Positions 30,506-41,197 are shown, counted from the stretch's first letter. The stretch is DNA of 64,000 nucleotides from Branchipolynoe longqiensis (GCA_030323885.1 CM059187.1:121673593-121737592), one strand, 5' to 3'. Notes: generated by a model not told the origin, from the letters alone. Program-made: numbers and translations.

Positions 30506-32520
30506 GTTGTTCCATGGGCGACATGTTGAATGTTGGCAGCGGGCGTAAGAAACTCCCCGGGGGGCCTGTTGGTAGTGTGGTAGTGGCGCTGGTAACAGTG
30601 GTAGTGGTAGTAGTATACCGGGAGGGGTGTTTGGAGCGGGCAGGCGGGCGGGTGGGCGGGAGGGGGGAAGAGGGAGGGCGGCATGGAATTGGAAGATGGC
30701 GGCTGTTGTCGGGCTGGTATCCGGCGGAGGCGAAGTGGCGTGGATGGACATGCGGCGGGTGGCGGACACCTGTGGTTGGGTGACGGTGTCCTGTCCATGT
30801 GTACACGACGTGGTGTCTGACACTGTCCCCTTTTACTGCTGACACCAGAGGGTGAAAAAAAAGAGAACACACAACAAAGCAAACAATAAATAGACATACA
30901 CAAAACCAGACTTACCTTAAGAGCGCAATGTATATGGGGGCGGGGGGAGTGTTCCAGAGTGAGGAGAGGAGAGGCGAAGAGAGAGGAGGAAGTTGGTGAG
31001 AGTTGTTTTAAAGGTCCCTTTTTACATGTTTGGTCAGCGCGGGGGCGCGTCCAGTGCTTACCCGGCCTTGTGGCTTAGTGTGGCCGGGCAAAGGGAAGAG
31101 GGCTGGCGGAAAGGTGTGTCGGGGGGAGAGGGAGGAGGAAGCGGGGGTGTGGGGCGGAGGGATGGCAGGTGAATTAATTGGGGAGAAGAAAGTGGTGGTA
31201 GTGGAGGGGAGGACGGGAGGGGGGGGGGGTGGGTACACACAAGCGAACAAACAACGCAGCAATGTCGGCCTACCGTGGTTAAAATGACGTACCTTCTTTA
31301 GTGCCTGAGGGTGGCGGGTGGGTTGGCGGGTTTGCGGCTTGGAGCGGCGGCCGACACGCAAGACGACGCTGGGGTAGACGCTGGTACTACTACTGACTTC
31401 TCGCGCACTCTCGTCCCGAACGCTGTCCTCCGCGAGCGCGACCACCGACGTCACGATTTTATCCAGACGCCAAAGTTGCCGAACGGTACGGCGCGCTTAA
31501 AAATTAATGCGACTCGACATAATCTATGCAGACCGCGCCAATGTGACTTTGGTGGTGGTGGTGGGCGGGCGGTGGGCGGCGGGCGGCGGTGGTGGCGATA
31601 GCGGTGGCGGTAGTGGTGTCGGTGGTGGCTGCTGCTGCTGCTGCTGCGCAAGAGGAGGAGAGACTACCTTCCCGCCTGGCTCCGCTACACCCTCCGACTC
31701 GCGGGTGGCTGGGCTGCGTGATTTTCCTCTCCCGTTGAATTCTACCTGGACGGGTCGCCACGTCCGCGTAGGAGCACACAGGTAAGCGCAGAATTCCGTC
31801 ATTAACGCGACCGCGCGTATTTGCGTATTCGCGTATTTACCTATTTGCCTATTTTCCCTCCACCCCACATTTTTTTTCCGTGGTAACGGCAAATCTGGTG
31901 CTCAGTCTGGTTTTGGAAAGCAATGAGCGCACGGCGAGCCGGACTGGATGGGAGGACGGACTGGGCAGGCGGGAAGACGGGCGGGCGGGCGGGAAAGTGG
32001 GGAAGGCGGGAAGGCGGAAAGTGGAGACGACGGTAAGGAGGCACTTGTGGACGGCTACCTACCACCAGCGAACGGCCACCTTACAGTTATTGGCACCCAG
32101 CCCTCCTCCTCCACAACCAACCAATCCCTCCCCAGTACACAGAAAGCTACACTGAGTTCTACTCCACATCTCTGTTTCATTCCCCCTACCTCCTTCTCCT
32201 CCCTCCCGTTCCAAACTTGCAGCTAAAACCACGCTCATCAACTCCCTTCTACTGTGTCTGCGCATTACATTGGATAAGATTTCTACGCGCAACAATAGTA
32301 CATAAGCAGTTCCAACCAGACATCATCGTACTGGCAGGCAAAATCACTTGGCCAGATCAGACGGCCATTGCTAATTCAATTTGCGGCCGGTGGTGGCGGC
32401 GGTGGCGGCGGCGGTGGTGGGTAGGGTCCCCCCGCCCCCCGCCCCTTCTCCTCATACTCCTCCTTTCTCTCTGTCCCCTCACAACCCCCTTCCCCGCCCC
32501 TCATCCCTCACTATTATAAT
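30506..32520. other. Long GC-rich, CpG-containing unique region; no supported exon
   Basis: Alternates purine-rich (30620-30700, 30940-31200) with complex CpG-rich DNA (31290-31510, 31680-31830, 31900-32050). Short runs include (CTG)n near 31631-31646 and GGTGGCGGCG near 32390. Many Gly/Arg/Pro frames overlap on both strands, but none shows a domain or consistent splice sites. A regulatory or first-exon region of a neighbouring gene is possible. Confidence 0.35.
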
Positions 32521-33520
32521 GTCCGTAATATAAACATTGCGGAATTTTCCTTTAAGTTCGAGTGGCTAGTATTTAAAAGAGGAATGGAAAAGAGGAACGG
32601 CAGACGCCGTGGAATGTTTATGAGACGCAGACCAATGTTCGGGAATGCCTGCTTTAGAATTATGTTAGCCCCCACTCCCTACACCCCCAAACCCTCCCTT
32701 CCCCTCCCTCTCTCCCCCTCCTCTCCCTTCCCGGTCGATGGTTCGGGCCGTTTTCAAAGAGGGACGGTTATGGTGGCTTGTCTAGCGGAACTATCTGTGG
32801 CCGCGCAGCCCTGGTCCGGCCCGATAAAGCCTGTAGGGCTGTGATTGCGGTGTCTCCTCGGGTCAGCACCGCCCTTCCAACTGACATGCGTCTCCCCCCA
32901 CAACGCCCACCCTACCCCCACCCCAACCATACACCCAACATCACCACCACCACCCCGACTACCTGCCCCCAAACGCCCCTCAAAACGGCAATGCGGGTTT
33001 ACATGAATTTCCGGAACGCCTTTAAAATAAAAAAGGAAAAAGAACCCACCATCAACAAACAAAATGGAGTCTCCTTTAGCGTGAGGGCAAGGAATGGTGC
33101 CTGGGATTGGACTGATGTAGAGGAATGTGGGGGTTCTCCTGTATCACCATGGACGACAAAAGCTAACTTATTATAATTTAATTAATATTCATTCATGCCC
33201 ATTTATCGGCCCCACTCCTTTCCCACGCACCCTAACCCCACCCCCTCCTCACCCCAACCCCACCCCTTCCCCACCCATTCCCCACCCCTTCCCCACTTCC
33301 CTTTGCCATGAACTGTGGTTATTAGCACTCACCATCCATCATCTCAGCTTGTTATTATGTATATATATATACATTTATATATATATATATAATATCTCTT
33401 CGTATTGTCCAACTTTAGTTGTTGCTTCTCTGTCTTCCAAATTGAGTACTCTGAGGTAACGACCAGTTCGCTGCCTGGTGTGTGTTGGAATTCTATCTGA
33501 TGATGGATTTCAAATGACCC
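32521..33520. other. Unique DNA with C-rich patches and (TA)n
   Basis: 32570-32670 is complex (GGAATGTTTATGAGACGCAG). 32670-32740, 32885-32985 and 33205-33300 are C-rich. 33360-33395 is (TA)n-like. No gene recognised. Confidence 0.35.
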
Positions 33521-34150
33521 GGTGAGGGCGGGGCTTGGCTGGGTGGGGTGGGGTGGGGCGAAGCCGGGCGGGTGGGGCGGAGCGGGGCTGAGCGGGCGGG
33601 CGGGGGCGGGCTGAGCGGGCGGGCGGGGTGGGCGGGACGGGGGGGGGGGGCGGAGCGAGATGCGATGGAGCAGGGCGGGGCGGAGCGGGGCGGTGCAGGG
33701 CAGAGTGGTGGGGGCGGAGATGGTGGGGGCAGGGGCGGGCGGTGGCTTGGGACGGAGCTGGGGACGGGGAAGAAGGGTGGGACGGCCGGGGGATGGGGGG
33801 CTGGTGGCTGGGAGGGGAGGGTGATAGAAGCCCGTCCATAGCGGCGATGGCAGGTGGCAAGCTGCGTACCCAGCTCTTGAAGGTCACGGAGCGCCCAAGG
33901 ACACGGACGGGCGCCCGTGTGGGGGAGGGGGGCGGGGGGCGGGGGGCGGGGGCGGGGGGAGATGCCCTCCCCGCCCGCCGCACCACTTGCTACCTGCAGC
34001 TGGCCGTGTGCTGGTTGCTCCGGGGGCTGGAGGTTGGGGCTGGCAGGGGTATGCACGGGGGGTACACAGGGGGCAGCCGGGGGGGGGGGGGTCGGAGCGG
34101 GCGCGGCGGGGAGAGGGGGTGCAAGGGCGGGACAGCGTCTACGGCTCGCT
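33521..34150. repeat. GC-rich low-complexity GGGCGG/GGGGCGGAGC tract
   Basis: About 630 bp dominated by GGGGCGG, GGGTGGGG and GGCGGGCGGG, with a complex island at 33830-33910. Its Gly/Arg- or Pro/Ala-rich frames on both strands are composition artefacts. G-quadruplex potential is high. Confidence 0.8.
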
Positions 34151-34565
34151 AAATGACCAGGTGACACGATGAATAACGTGACGTTCAATGGCGTGTCCCC
34201 GTCTTGGGTGGCGCCGACTGCCATGGCTGCCGATTAGAGGGCACGGCGCCCATTAGGCGCCCCTACACTGGGCCCTCCCCGCCCGGCCCCGCCCGCCCCC
34301 GCCCGCCACCGCCCGCCCCCGCCCACCCCCTCCCACCCATGCTCGCCTTCCCGCCGCGCACCAGCGAGCACTCATTAACATAATACTCCTCCCGCAGCTA
34401 TGTAGCATAGCCACTGGTGGCAGTCCTGTCAGCCGACCACCCTCCCGTGCCCTCCCCCCTCCACACACACACAGTTCCACCCAAATAGGCAGACGCACAA
34501 AGTCCATAATAATTAATTTATCCAAAACTGATCAATGTGAGGCAATAGTGGGGATATCTGGGTAC
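34151..34565. other. Complex GC-balanced unique DNA, candidate regulatory region
   Basis: Contains TGGCGCCGACTGCCATGGCT, CACTCATTAACATAATACTC and AATAATTAATTTATC around a short C-rich tract. No exon found. Candidate status is inference. Confidence 0.25.
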
Positions 34566-34577
34566 TGAGATTCTACA

Positions 34578-35026
34578 TTATGGTATGCAGGTATTGCAGG
34601 TATAGCAATACCTTAGGGAGTTTGACGCCCCTGCCCTGCAGAGTTGTAAGGCACTGCCTTGTCATACAGGTTCTTGACAGAACCGAAGGCTAAGGGAGCA
34701 AACCCTAAACAGAAAGCCAACATCTCCCGCCCAACCACTGCAGGGACAAATAGTTTTGCGCCTGTCTTGACATGTTCTTGCCGGTGTGAAACCTCTATTT
34801 GCTCCCCGAGAGAGTACCGCTGCTAACTTGCAAAAGCCAGCATCACTTCAACACTTTTGCAGGCAGCTTTCATGAAATGTACCATCAAGAGAAACCTGAA
34901 GCTGAGAGACATTAAGACCGACTCATGGACGCAATTCTCACAGCAGAGAGCTAAATGGAGAGTGGCAGTCAAGTAATGAAAGCAGTCTTTGTCGCATCGT
35001 GACTGACAGCATGATGATGATGATGA
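34578..35026 (+). mobile_element. LINE-derived short element L, copy 1, 12-bp TSD
   Basis: The sequence ends with a decayed LINE C-terminus. From 34884 a frame reads KRNLKLRDI, then DSW and QQRAKWR before a TAA, resembling the conserved tail of CR1/L2/RTE-like ORF2 proteins. A 3' (ATG)n tail follows at 35010-35028. The insert is bracketed by TGAGATTCTACA at 34566-34577 and 35027-35038. It starts at nearly the same internal point as copy 2, so it may be a defined non-autonomous derivative rather than a random 5' truncation. Confidence 0.75.
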
Positions 35027-35039
35027 TGAGATTCTACAA

Positions 35040-35582
35040 ATTGCAACTGTAGAGTACGGACTAACACGTTGAGTTGCGAAGGAGAACTCACTTTATCATC
35101 GGCTCTCATTGCCCAGCACACATAGAGGACCATGGTACAAACACAGACTGCTCTTTCTCGTCTTATGACTGCCCCTCAGTTCAACACATATACACTCACA
35201 CACCCTGGCATTGGAATAATTAGCGATAAAATATGTAAACCGAACGTGGTGGCCGAATCGATAAAGCGCATGCCTCCAGTCTGGGAGATCCGGAGTTCGA
35301 AACCCGGTTGAGTCAAACGAATGACTTGCAAAATTGATGCTTGTTGCTTACTAGCTTAACGTTCGGTATTAATAGGATAGGGCAAGGACTCTTTAGCTCA
35401 GTGTCAGGATAACATGACTGAGTGGGATATTGGGTCATGGTGCTGGTGGCCTGATTTCCCAGTGGGGAAGGACTATAATTATAAAGTCTCCATAAGTGTG
35501 CACTGTCACAAGTCAATACCTGTCCTGATATCACCTCATTTGTTGCCAGGACGCAAAACTCGAACAACGAACCAATCAAAAT
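35040..35582 (+). repeat. Left arm of an inverted duplication (with a SINE)
   Basis: The unique part 35040-35215 (GTACGGACTAACACGTTGAG, CATAGAGGACCATGGTACAA, TATGACTGCCCCTCAGTTCA), a CA-rich spacer and the adjoining SINE reappear as a reverse complement at 40240-40737. The shared SINE position means the segment was copied as one unit. Confidence 0.75.
35237..35582 (+). mobile_element. SINE-1, full length, head B, tail 1
   Basis: Head CGTGGTGGCCGAATCGATAA, box B-like GGAGTTCGAAACCCGG. The body is complete, with an ATAATT insertion near 35475. The tail is GTTGCCAGGACGCAAAACTC. Confidence 0.9.
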
Positions 35583-36129
35583 ATGTAGGGCTATAATTTA
35601 AAGCGCTCTGATTCTGCGCGCCGATCTATTTTCTCAGCGCGACCCAAATCGAAAACTGCCTTTATTTTCTTTCATCATGTGTAAGTAAACCAAGGTAAGA
35701 ACCCGCCCCCCCCCCCCTCCACTCCCCCCCCCCCCGTCCACCCCACCTGGGAAACCACAACACGCGTGTCCCGTACCGGCGACGTGTCAATTGGTGTAAA
35801 ACGATCAGGATTAGCGGCCCAATGCCCCCCTCCCCAACCTATAAACCCCGCACCCTCCACCCCTCCCTCCCCCCACCCCCCACACACCACCACGACACAC
35901 CCGCGCCCTAATCTGATTGGCTGATTTCATTACAGGGTGAGGACGCAGCTCCGCCACCACCCGCCCGGCATGGAGCGGCCTGGAGGACCCGCAGCCGGCA
36001 CCACAGGTCAGTATGTACCCGCTAGAAATGCTGACTGTGCATTTCACGTTGGCGCGCATTGAAGGACTTTCTCTGATGAGATGTTATATTAAAGGTGTCT
36101 GGGGATGAGAAGATGCCCAATGTGGTTAA
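35583..36129. other. Unique DNA with poly-C tract and CpG-rich patches
   Basis: 35705-35740 is poly-C/CT. 35755-36050 is mixed CpG-rich (GCTCCGCCACCACCCGCCCG). No exon recognised. Confidence 0.35.
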
Positions 36130-37222
36130 TTAAAGCTGCATAGTCTGCAGTAAACATAACATTTTCAAAACCAAAACAATTCTCCCGATTTGATTGTACA
36201 TATCTAACGTAGATACTGGTGCACTCAATAAATATTTGTTTGCCACGCAGAAGGGAATAGCCGGGATCACGGTTCCGACTGCGCATGCGGTGAAAACGGT
36301 GTTGGCAGCAAAGCAAATGGGAATGGCCATTGAGTTTGTCAATACGCGTAGGGAAAAACTTTGATTTTATTCAAAATGAATAGAAAGAAATAACAATTTG
36401 GCATAAACATGTATGCACACATGCAATATAATGATCTGATGAATTAATGATCTAAGACAAAACAAGCCATAGTTAAACATTTTGAGCTAAGAAACATACA
36501 ATTCCACACAAAACAATCAGTGATATCCACATCACCATTATTAATTCTTGTTCTAAATATTAAAATGCCAAATGTGTCAACATACACTTGTTTCAGAGAA
36601 ATATCTAACCAATATCTGATTAACCCTACTAATTTTCTAGTTCTAAATATGTCATTAACCATAGGATATAAATAAAAGCATTAATAAAATAAGTAAAACT
36701 GACTCTGGATATGGCTCTAACACGAGTCTGAGTGCCCAGATTTGTCTAGATCTAAATGCACATGGCATAAGATGTGCATATTATATTGATATAAATGAAG
36801 TGCTGGATAAAAGATTAATATCTTAATTTATTATATATATTGTTTTAGTTGATATTCTATGTTTCAAACAAGAGCTGAAATGAGCTGAAACTAGCACATT
36901 TCATAGCTGCACCCAGTGTATTAGCATGTGCCATGTGCTTCTCACGGGTTTGTTTTGCTCTGATGCATCCCACAATGCACCACGCCGCTGGAACGGTGAT
37001 GTAGTCTATACTGAGGCAGGTGAATAAGACCTGTTACTGCAGAAGGATATGGTGTCAGAATTTTGGCATGGTTGCCCAAATTAATTTTGCATGGTTGCAC
37101 TTCAAATATATAAAAAGCTAGCCCATTTAATACACAAGTTGTTTCAAAATAAAACAAGGTTGATTAAAAATGATCAACCTAATACATTTATCTCAGATGA
37201 CAGAAAGACTATGCAACTTTAA
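36130..37222 (+). mobile_element. Family M MITE, orientation A, split by a nested TIR element
   Basis: The left part, 36130-36259, starts TTAAAGCTGCATAGTCTGCA. The right part, 37007-37222, resumes with ACTGAGGCAGGTGAATAAGA and ends GACTATGCAACTTTAA. The join matches the order in intact copies (GGAAT then ACTGAGG). The intervening 747 bp is element N. Confidence 0.8.
36260..37006. mobile_element. Nested TIR element N inside the family M MITE
   Basis: The left end GCCGGGATCACGGTTCCGAC faces the right end CGCTGGAACGGTGATGTAGT. Reversed, the right end reads ACATCACCGTTCCAGCGGCG, so ATCAC-GTTCC and the following GCG are shared. ATA lies on both sides, a possible 3-bp target duplication. The interior is AT-rich with no coding frame, so the element is non-autonomous. 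The 3-bp duplication would fit PIF/Harbinger-like elements, but ATA is not their classic TWA. Confidence 0.6.
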
Positions 37223-37311
37223 TTGAAAACAATTTGAATACAATAGATAAATAATAAAGATTGCCTGCATCTAGCCCATTCATAAGCAGAGGCGGACTTG
37301 TGGATATACAT

Positions 37312-37312
<1 letters not shown>

Positions 37313-37364
<52 letters not shown>
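37313..37364. repeat. (TA)n microsatellite
   Basis: About 23 uninterrupted TA units preceded by CATACACACATA. Confidence 0.95.
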
Positions 37365-37365
<1 letters not shown>

Positions 37366-37574
37366 TGAGTGGCGGTTACAGTGTGCAGGGTTGGTGGCAC
37401 CACCATCGGATCTGAGATGGGGAGGCTGGAGCAGTAGATGACTATGAGAGACTCCCACAGTCCATTGAGCTGAGTGAGTGATGAGGTAGAGGAGGGATAT
37501 TCCGGGTTATTATACTCGTATAATTATTATACAGCATACATACTTAAAGATGGCGATGGATACATAATGTAGAC

Positions 37575-37922
37575 TTAAAGCTCCATAGGCCAATAAAAGC
37601 ATCATACTTTCCTAAACCAAAATGTTGACTCCTATACCTTAGATACTGGTTCATTTATTCAACTTTTGTTGCTGCGTAGAAGGAACTATTAATCAATTTA
37701 ATACATGTCAACGGTGAAGCCTATAGCACACAGCATTTCGGTGGACACGCTAAAAGTAATTTTTGTATGTTTTTACATTAAATATATCCAAATTTAGCCA
37801 TTTGTAATGTTAAAAATTAACTTCAGATTTAAACTTAAGCTCACGTATATCACATCGTTCAACCTGATGCATTATACTAGGATATATGACTGAAACTTAA
37901 AACGTCGAAATATGCAACTTTG
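37575..37922 (+). mobile_element. Family M MITE, orientation A, diverged
   Basis: Begins TTAAAGCTCCATAGGCCAAT and ends GTCGAAATATGCAACTTTG. The core CCTTAGATACTGGTTCATTT and ATCAATTTAATACATG is recognisable. It is one of the more diverged copies, so the family has been active over a long period. Confidence 0.65.
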
Positions 37923-37961
37923 ATAGAGCTTTAAAAACTAAAAATAGCAGTAGTAACTAAT

Positions 37962-38052
37962 CTGAGGTGCTGTACAATAAACCACAATATGACTCTGTTC
38001 ACAAGCTACTTATATGCAAATGACATGGGTAAGGTTTGCATGTACTCAATGG
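37962..38052 (+). repeat. Left copy of an about 90-bp direct repeat flanking element L copy 2
   Basis: CTGAGGTGCTGTACAATAAA, CCACAATATGACTCTGTTCA, then TGCATGTACTCAATGG. Matched at 38572-38661 with about five differences. Confidence 0.85.
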
Positions 38053-38571
38053 TCATCATCATCATCATGCTGTCGGTCGCGATGCGACAAAGGCTGCTTT
38101 CATTACTTGACTGTCGCTCTCCATTTAGCTCTCTGCTGTGAGAGTGATGTTCATGAGTCGGTCTTAATGTCTCTCAGCTTCAGGTTTCTCTTGATGGTAC
38201 ATTTCGTGAAAGCTGCCTGCAAAAGTGTTGAAGTGCTGCTGGCTTTTGAAAGTTACCAGCAGCACTCTCTCGTGGAGCAAATAGAGGTCTTACACCGGCA
38301 AGAACATGCCAAGACAGGCGCAAACTATTTCTCCCTGCAGTGGCTAGTCGGGAGATGTTTGGAGTTCCATACATCAACCGCCCTTGATGCTGCCACAGTG
38401 ACATGGTTTTCTGTTTAGGGTTTGCTCCCTTAGCCTTTGATTCTATCAAGAACCAGAACTTGTACCACAAGGCTGTGGTGTAGAACTTTGCAAAGCAGGG
38501 GCATCAAACACCCTGAGGTATTTTAGCACCTAAGGTATCTGAGGTACTGCATTACCCGCATACCCGCTATG
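38053..38571 (-). mobile_element. LINE-derived short element L, copy 2, inverted
   Basis: Reverse complement of the 34578 copy. The (CAT)n tail at 38053-38070 abuts the left direct repeat. GAGCTAAATGGAGAGCGACA and CCTGAAGCTGAGAGACATTA read on the minus strand. The other end again starts TATGCGGGTAATGCAG (minus strand), as in copy 1. The 134-codon plus-strand frame covering it is antisense. Confidence 0.78.
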
Positions 38572-38661
38572 CTGAGGTGCTGTACAATAAACCACAATAT
38601 GACCTGTTCACAAGCTACTGATATGCAAATGACACAGGTAAAGTTTGCATGTACTCAATGG
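38572..38661 (+). repeat. Right copy of the about 90-bp direct repeat
   Basis: CTGAGGTGCTGTACAATAAA through TGCATGTACTCAATGG, lacking one base pair and differing at about four other positions from the left copy. Confidence 0.85.
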
Positions 38662-39014
38662 TAGGCGTACACTAATCAACTTTGGTGACATATTTATTTG
38701 GAATCGTCACAAATTGATATCAGGCCTAATCAATTATTAAAGAGATTGCTCATCTATTTGTGTGTGTGATTCTTCACTGTATACATTATATTTCAGCTAG
38801 TGGAAATTATTTAACAAGGTGATAGTGGCAAAGTCAATTATCTAACGCAGACATTTCTAACTGAGAAATCGAATCTAATATTATTAATTGTCGATGAACG
38901 GAAGAAGGAAAAGTCAGAACACATACTCAGAAAAGGTGTTTGTCCAGTTAATGAATGCAAGCTTACATATTTAGAGAGAAGTCGAACCCATGAATAAGTT
39001 GGAAATGAAACATT
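38662..39014. other. AT-rich unique DNA
   Basis: Nothing recognised. Confidence 0.35.
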
Positions 39015-39342
39015 AGATTGGTTGGTTGTTGGAGTTTTATGTCCTGGCAACATCTAAAGGTCCTATCAGAGCGGATACCGGCTTGTGACAGTGTGCACTC
39101 ATGATGGCTTTATAGTGCTGCCCCACTGGGAAATCAAGCCACCACCACCATGACCCGATATCCCACTCAGTCACATTATCCTTATACTGAGCTAACCTAT
39201 CCCATTAATCTAACGCGCCAGGCTAGGAAGCGACAAGTATCAATGTTATAAGTCATTGGTTGGACCCGACCGGGAACTGAACTCTCGACCTTCCGCATGC
39301 GAGGCTCGCGCTCTCTCGATTCGGCCACCGTGCCCGGTAGGA
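39015..39342 (-). mobile_element. SINE-1, full length, head B, tail 1
   Basis: Reads from the right: CCGGGCACGGTGGCCGAATC, GAGAGTTCAGTTCCCGGTCG, complete body, then GTTGCCAGGACATAAAACTC and CAACAACCAACCAA. Confidence 0.9.
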
Positions 39343-39625
39343 AACATTACAAAAACTGCTGAACTATCTTGTGTCGAGAGATGGGAACAGTAGCTGTAGA
39401 AGGCGTGTATTGATAGCTGTGAGTAAGAGCTGACTCAGCATTTACTTAAGGCTAGAATTGGACAAGATGGCGGTCCGGCTAGGACGCCCACTCCCCATGT
39501 TATAGATCGTCAGACCAGCCCCATGCGGACCCCAACCAAAGACGACGAATTGATGCTCGTCGTTAGGCCTACCGTCCATGTCATTACTAAGATGGGGCAA
39601 GGACTGACTGGGCTTAGTAGCAGGA

Positions 39626-39967
39626 TAAAGCTAAGATTCCTTATACGCGGTATGCGGCATGTGGCATGTGAATGCGAATGCGAATAAAAATCGAAAAACA
39701 TGTAAATGAATAGTGGTGCTTCCATACGTCCGAATGCGAATGCGAATGCGGCAAATGGATCGACCCATGGACCGATCGGTGCGGCATGCGAATGCGAATA
39801 CTGTTGCGTTTGCCATAGAAAACAATACTGTTCCTTCACAAATTTGGAGGAAAGACCCCAACAAATGTTGGGGGTTGTCATATATCTACGCCGCATATAC
39901 AACATTGCCGCATGCCGCATGCCGCATGCCGCATGCCGCATACCGCGTATAAGGAATCTTAGCTTTA
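39626..39967. mobile_element. TIR element T4 with perfect 36-bp TIRs
   Basis: 39626-39661 (TAAAGCTAAGATTCCTTATA then CGCGGTATGCGGCATG) is the exact reverse complement of 39932-39967. The interior is non-coding, with short GAATGC repeats near both ends and GCATGCC repeats inside the right arm. The perfect arms suggest recent insertion or gene conversion. No convincing target duplication is visible. Confidence 0.88.
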
Positions 39968-40239
39968 CTGATTGAACCAGATAACTGATTGCTGGAAAAG
40001 TGATGGTCTATCCACACACACACACACACACTTAAATGTCAGGAGCAGTCTTGTATGGGTGAGGGGAATATGCCGTGAATAGGGCCTTTGCTGCCGACAT
40101 GGCGTTAAGCAACTACAAATCAACCAATCAATCAGTCCCGGCTAAGGCTAATCAGTGCCGACTTGTTAAATGAATGAAGGTCGATGCCCTTTGAGATCGA
40201 AGTGCTGATTTGAAAAAAAGTGGAAGAAATCGGGCCATC
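39968..40239. other. Unique DNA with a (CA)n tract at 40012-40031
   Basis: A CA dinucleotide run, otherwise nothing recognised. Confidence 0.45.
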
Positions 40240-40565
40240 AGTTGGTCGGTTGTTGGAGTTTAATGCCTTGGTAACATCTAAGGTCATATCAGGACGGGTA
40301 TCGATTTGTCACAGTGTGTAATCATTGTGACTTTACAGTGTGTCCTCACTGGGAGGCAAGGCCGCCAGCAGCATGACCTGATATCCCACTCAGTCACATT
40401 ATCCTGACAATGAGCCAACCAGTCCGTGCTCTATCCTAATAATGCCGAGCGCCTGGCATAGCTAGCGACCGGTATCAATTTGATAAGTCATTGGTTTGAC
40501 TCAACCAGGTTTCGAACTCCAGATCTCCCAGACTGGAGGCCTGCACATTATCGATTCCAAAGCCA
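40240..40565 (-). mobile_element. SINE-1, head partly deleted, tail 1
   Basis: The tail ATCTAAGGTCATATCAGGAC (minus orientation) and body are complete. The head reads GATCTCCCAGACTGGAGGCC then jumps to ATCGATTCCAAAGCCAGG, missing the box A region. Confidence 0.85.
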
Positions 40566-40737
40566 GGGTGTGTGTGTGTGTATGTGTTGAACTGAGGGGT
40601 GGTCATAAGACGAGAAAGAATAGCTTGTGTTTGTACCATGGTCCTTTATGTGTGCTGGGAAATGAGAGCCGATGATAAAGTCAGTTCTCCTTCGCAACTC
40701 AATGTGTTAGTCCGTACTTTACAGTTGCGAACCCATG
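40240..40737 (-). repeat. Right arm of the inverted duplication
   Basis: 40240-40565 is the SINE and 40570-40737 the unique block (TTGAACTGAGGGGTGGTCAT, CCATGGTCCTTTATGTGTGC, AATGTGTTAGTCCGTACTTT), in opposite orientation to 35040-35582. The SINE head here lacks about 38 bp present in the left arm. Confidence 0.75.
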
Positions 40738-40806
40738 GGTTCGAATCCCATGATCTACCAAAACGGGAGACGGACGCCCAACTCATTAGACCACCTCGTC
40801 TGGTCT
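40728..40806 (-). mobile_element. SINE-1 head A fragment
   Basis: Minus-strand head only: AATGAGTTGGGCGTCCGTCT, then GTAGATCATGGGATTCGAAC. It borders the inverted-duplication arm. Confidence 0.7.
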
Positions 40807-41190
40807 TCGGACAGTCAGAAAGAAGCCTGGCGCTTTTCTCAAATAGTAAATAGATGAGCAACAAGGAGTAGTGGAGCCATGTGTGAGGACGGCTCGAGGA
40901 CCCCGTGTCGAGAGGGCGCGCAGGACATGTCCCTAAATAAGCCGCCTGAGTGAACGCCGCGCATGCGCCCCACCATACGTCACACCGGCCCAGGTCATGT
41001 GCACCGCGCATGCGCACATCCGGGCGCTGGTCTGCGGGAGGCAGCGGCAGGAAACGTAGCTAATGGACGCCCATAAACACGTCTCTAACAAAGGGCACGG
41101 CGTTCATTAAAGAAATTGGGAGAGACAACCCAAATGAAGCTTCCATGTAGTTTTCAGGGATGGTTAGGACGTGTGCTTATCAGGTCTGGC
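40807..41190. promoter_or_regulatory. CpG-rich segment with two GCGCATGCGC palindromes, candidate promoter
   Basis: Exact GCGCATGCGC lies at 40959-40968 and 41006-41015, 47 bp apart. CATCCGGGC (ETS-like) follows the second. Surrounding DNA is CpG-rich and non-repetitive (GAGGACCCCGTGTCGAGAGG). In animals paired NRF1 sites beside ETS motifs mark housekeeping promoters. No exon or transcript start can be placed, so this is a candidate only. Confidence 0.45.
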
Positions 41191-41197
41191 TCTGTCT

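Noticed and set aside
33493..34224. Pro/Ala/Ser-rich 243-codon minus frame, collagen-like
   Set aside because: No Gly-X-Y periodicity. It mirrors the GGGCGG composition, and the opposite strand is equally open.
38014..38418. 134-codon plus-strand frame with varied composition
   Set aside because: It is antisense to the LINE-derived element L. The sense strand carries the LINE C-terminal motif.
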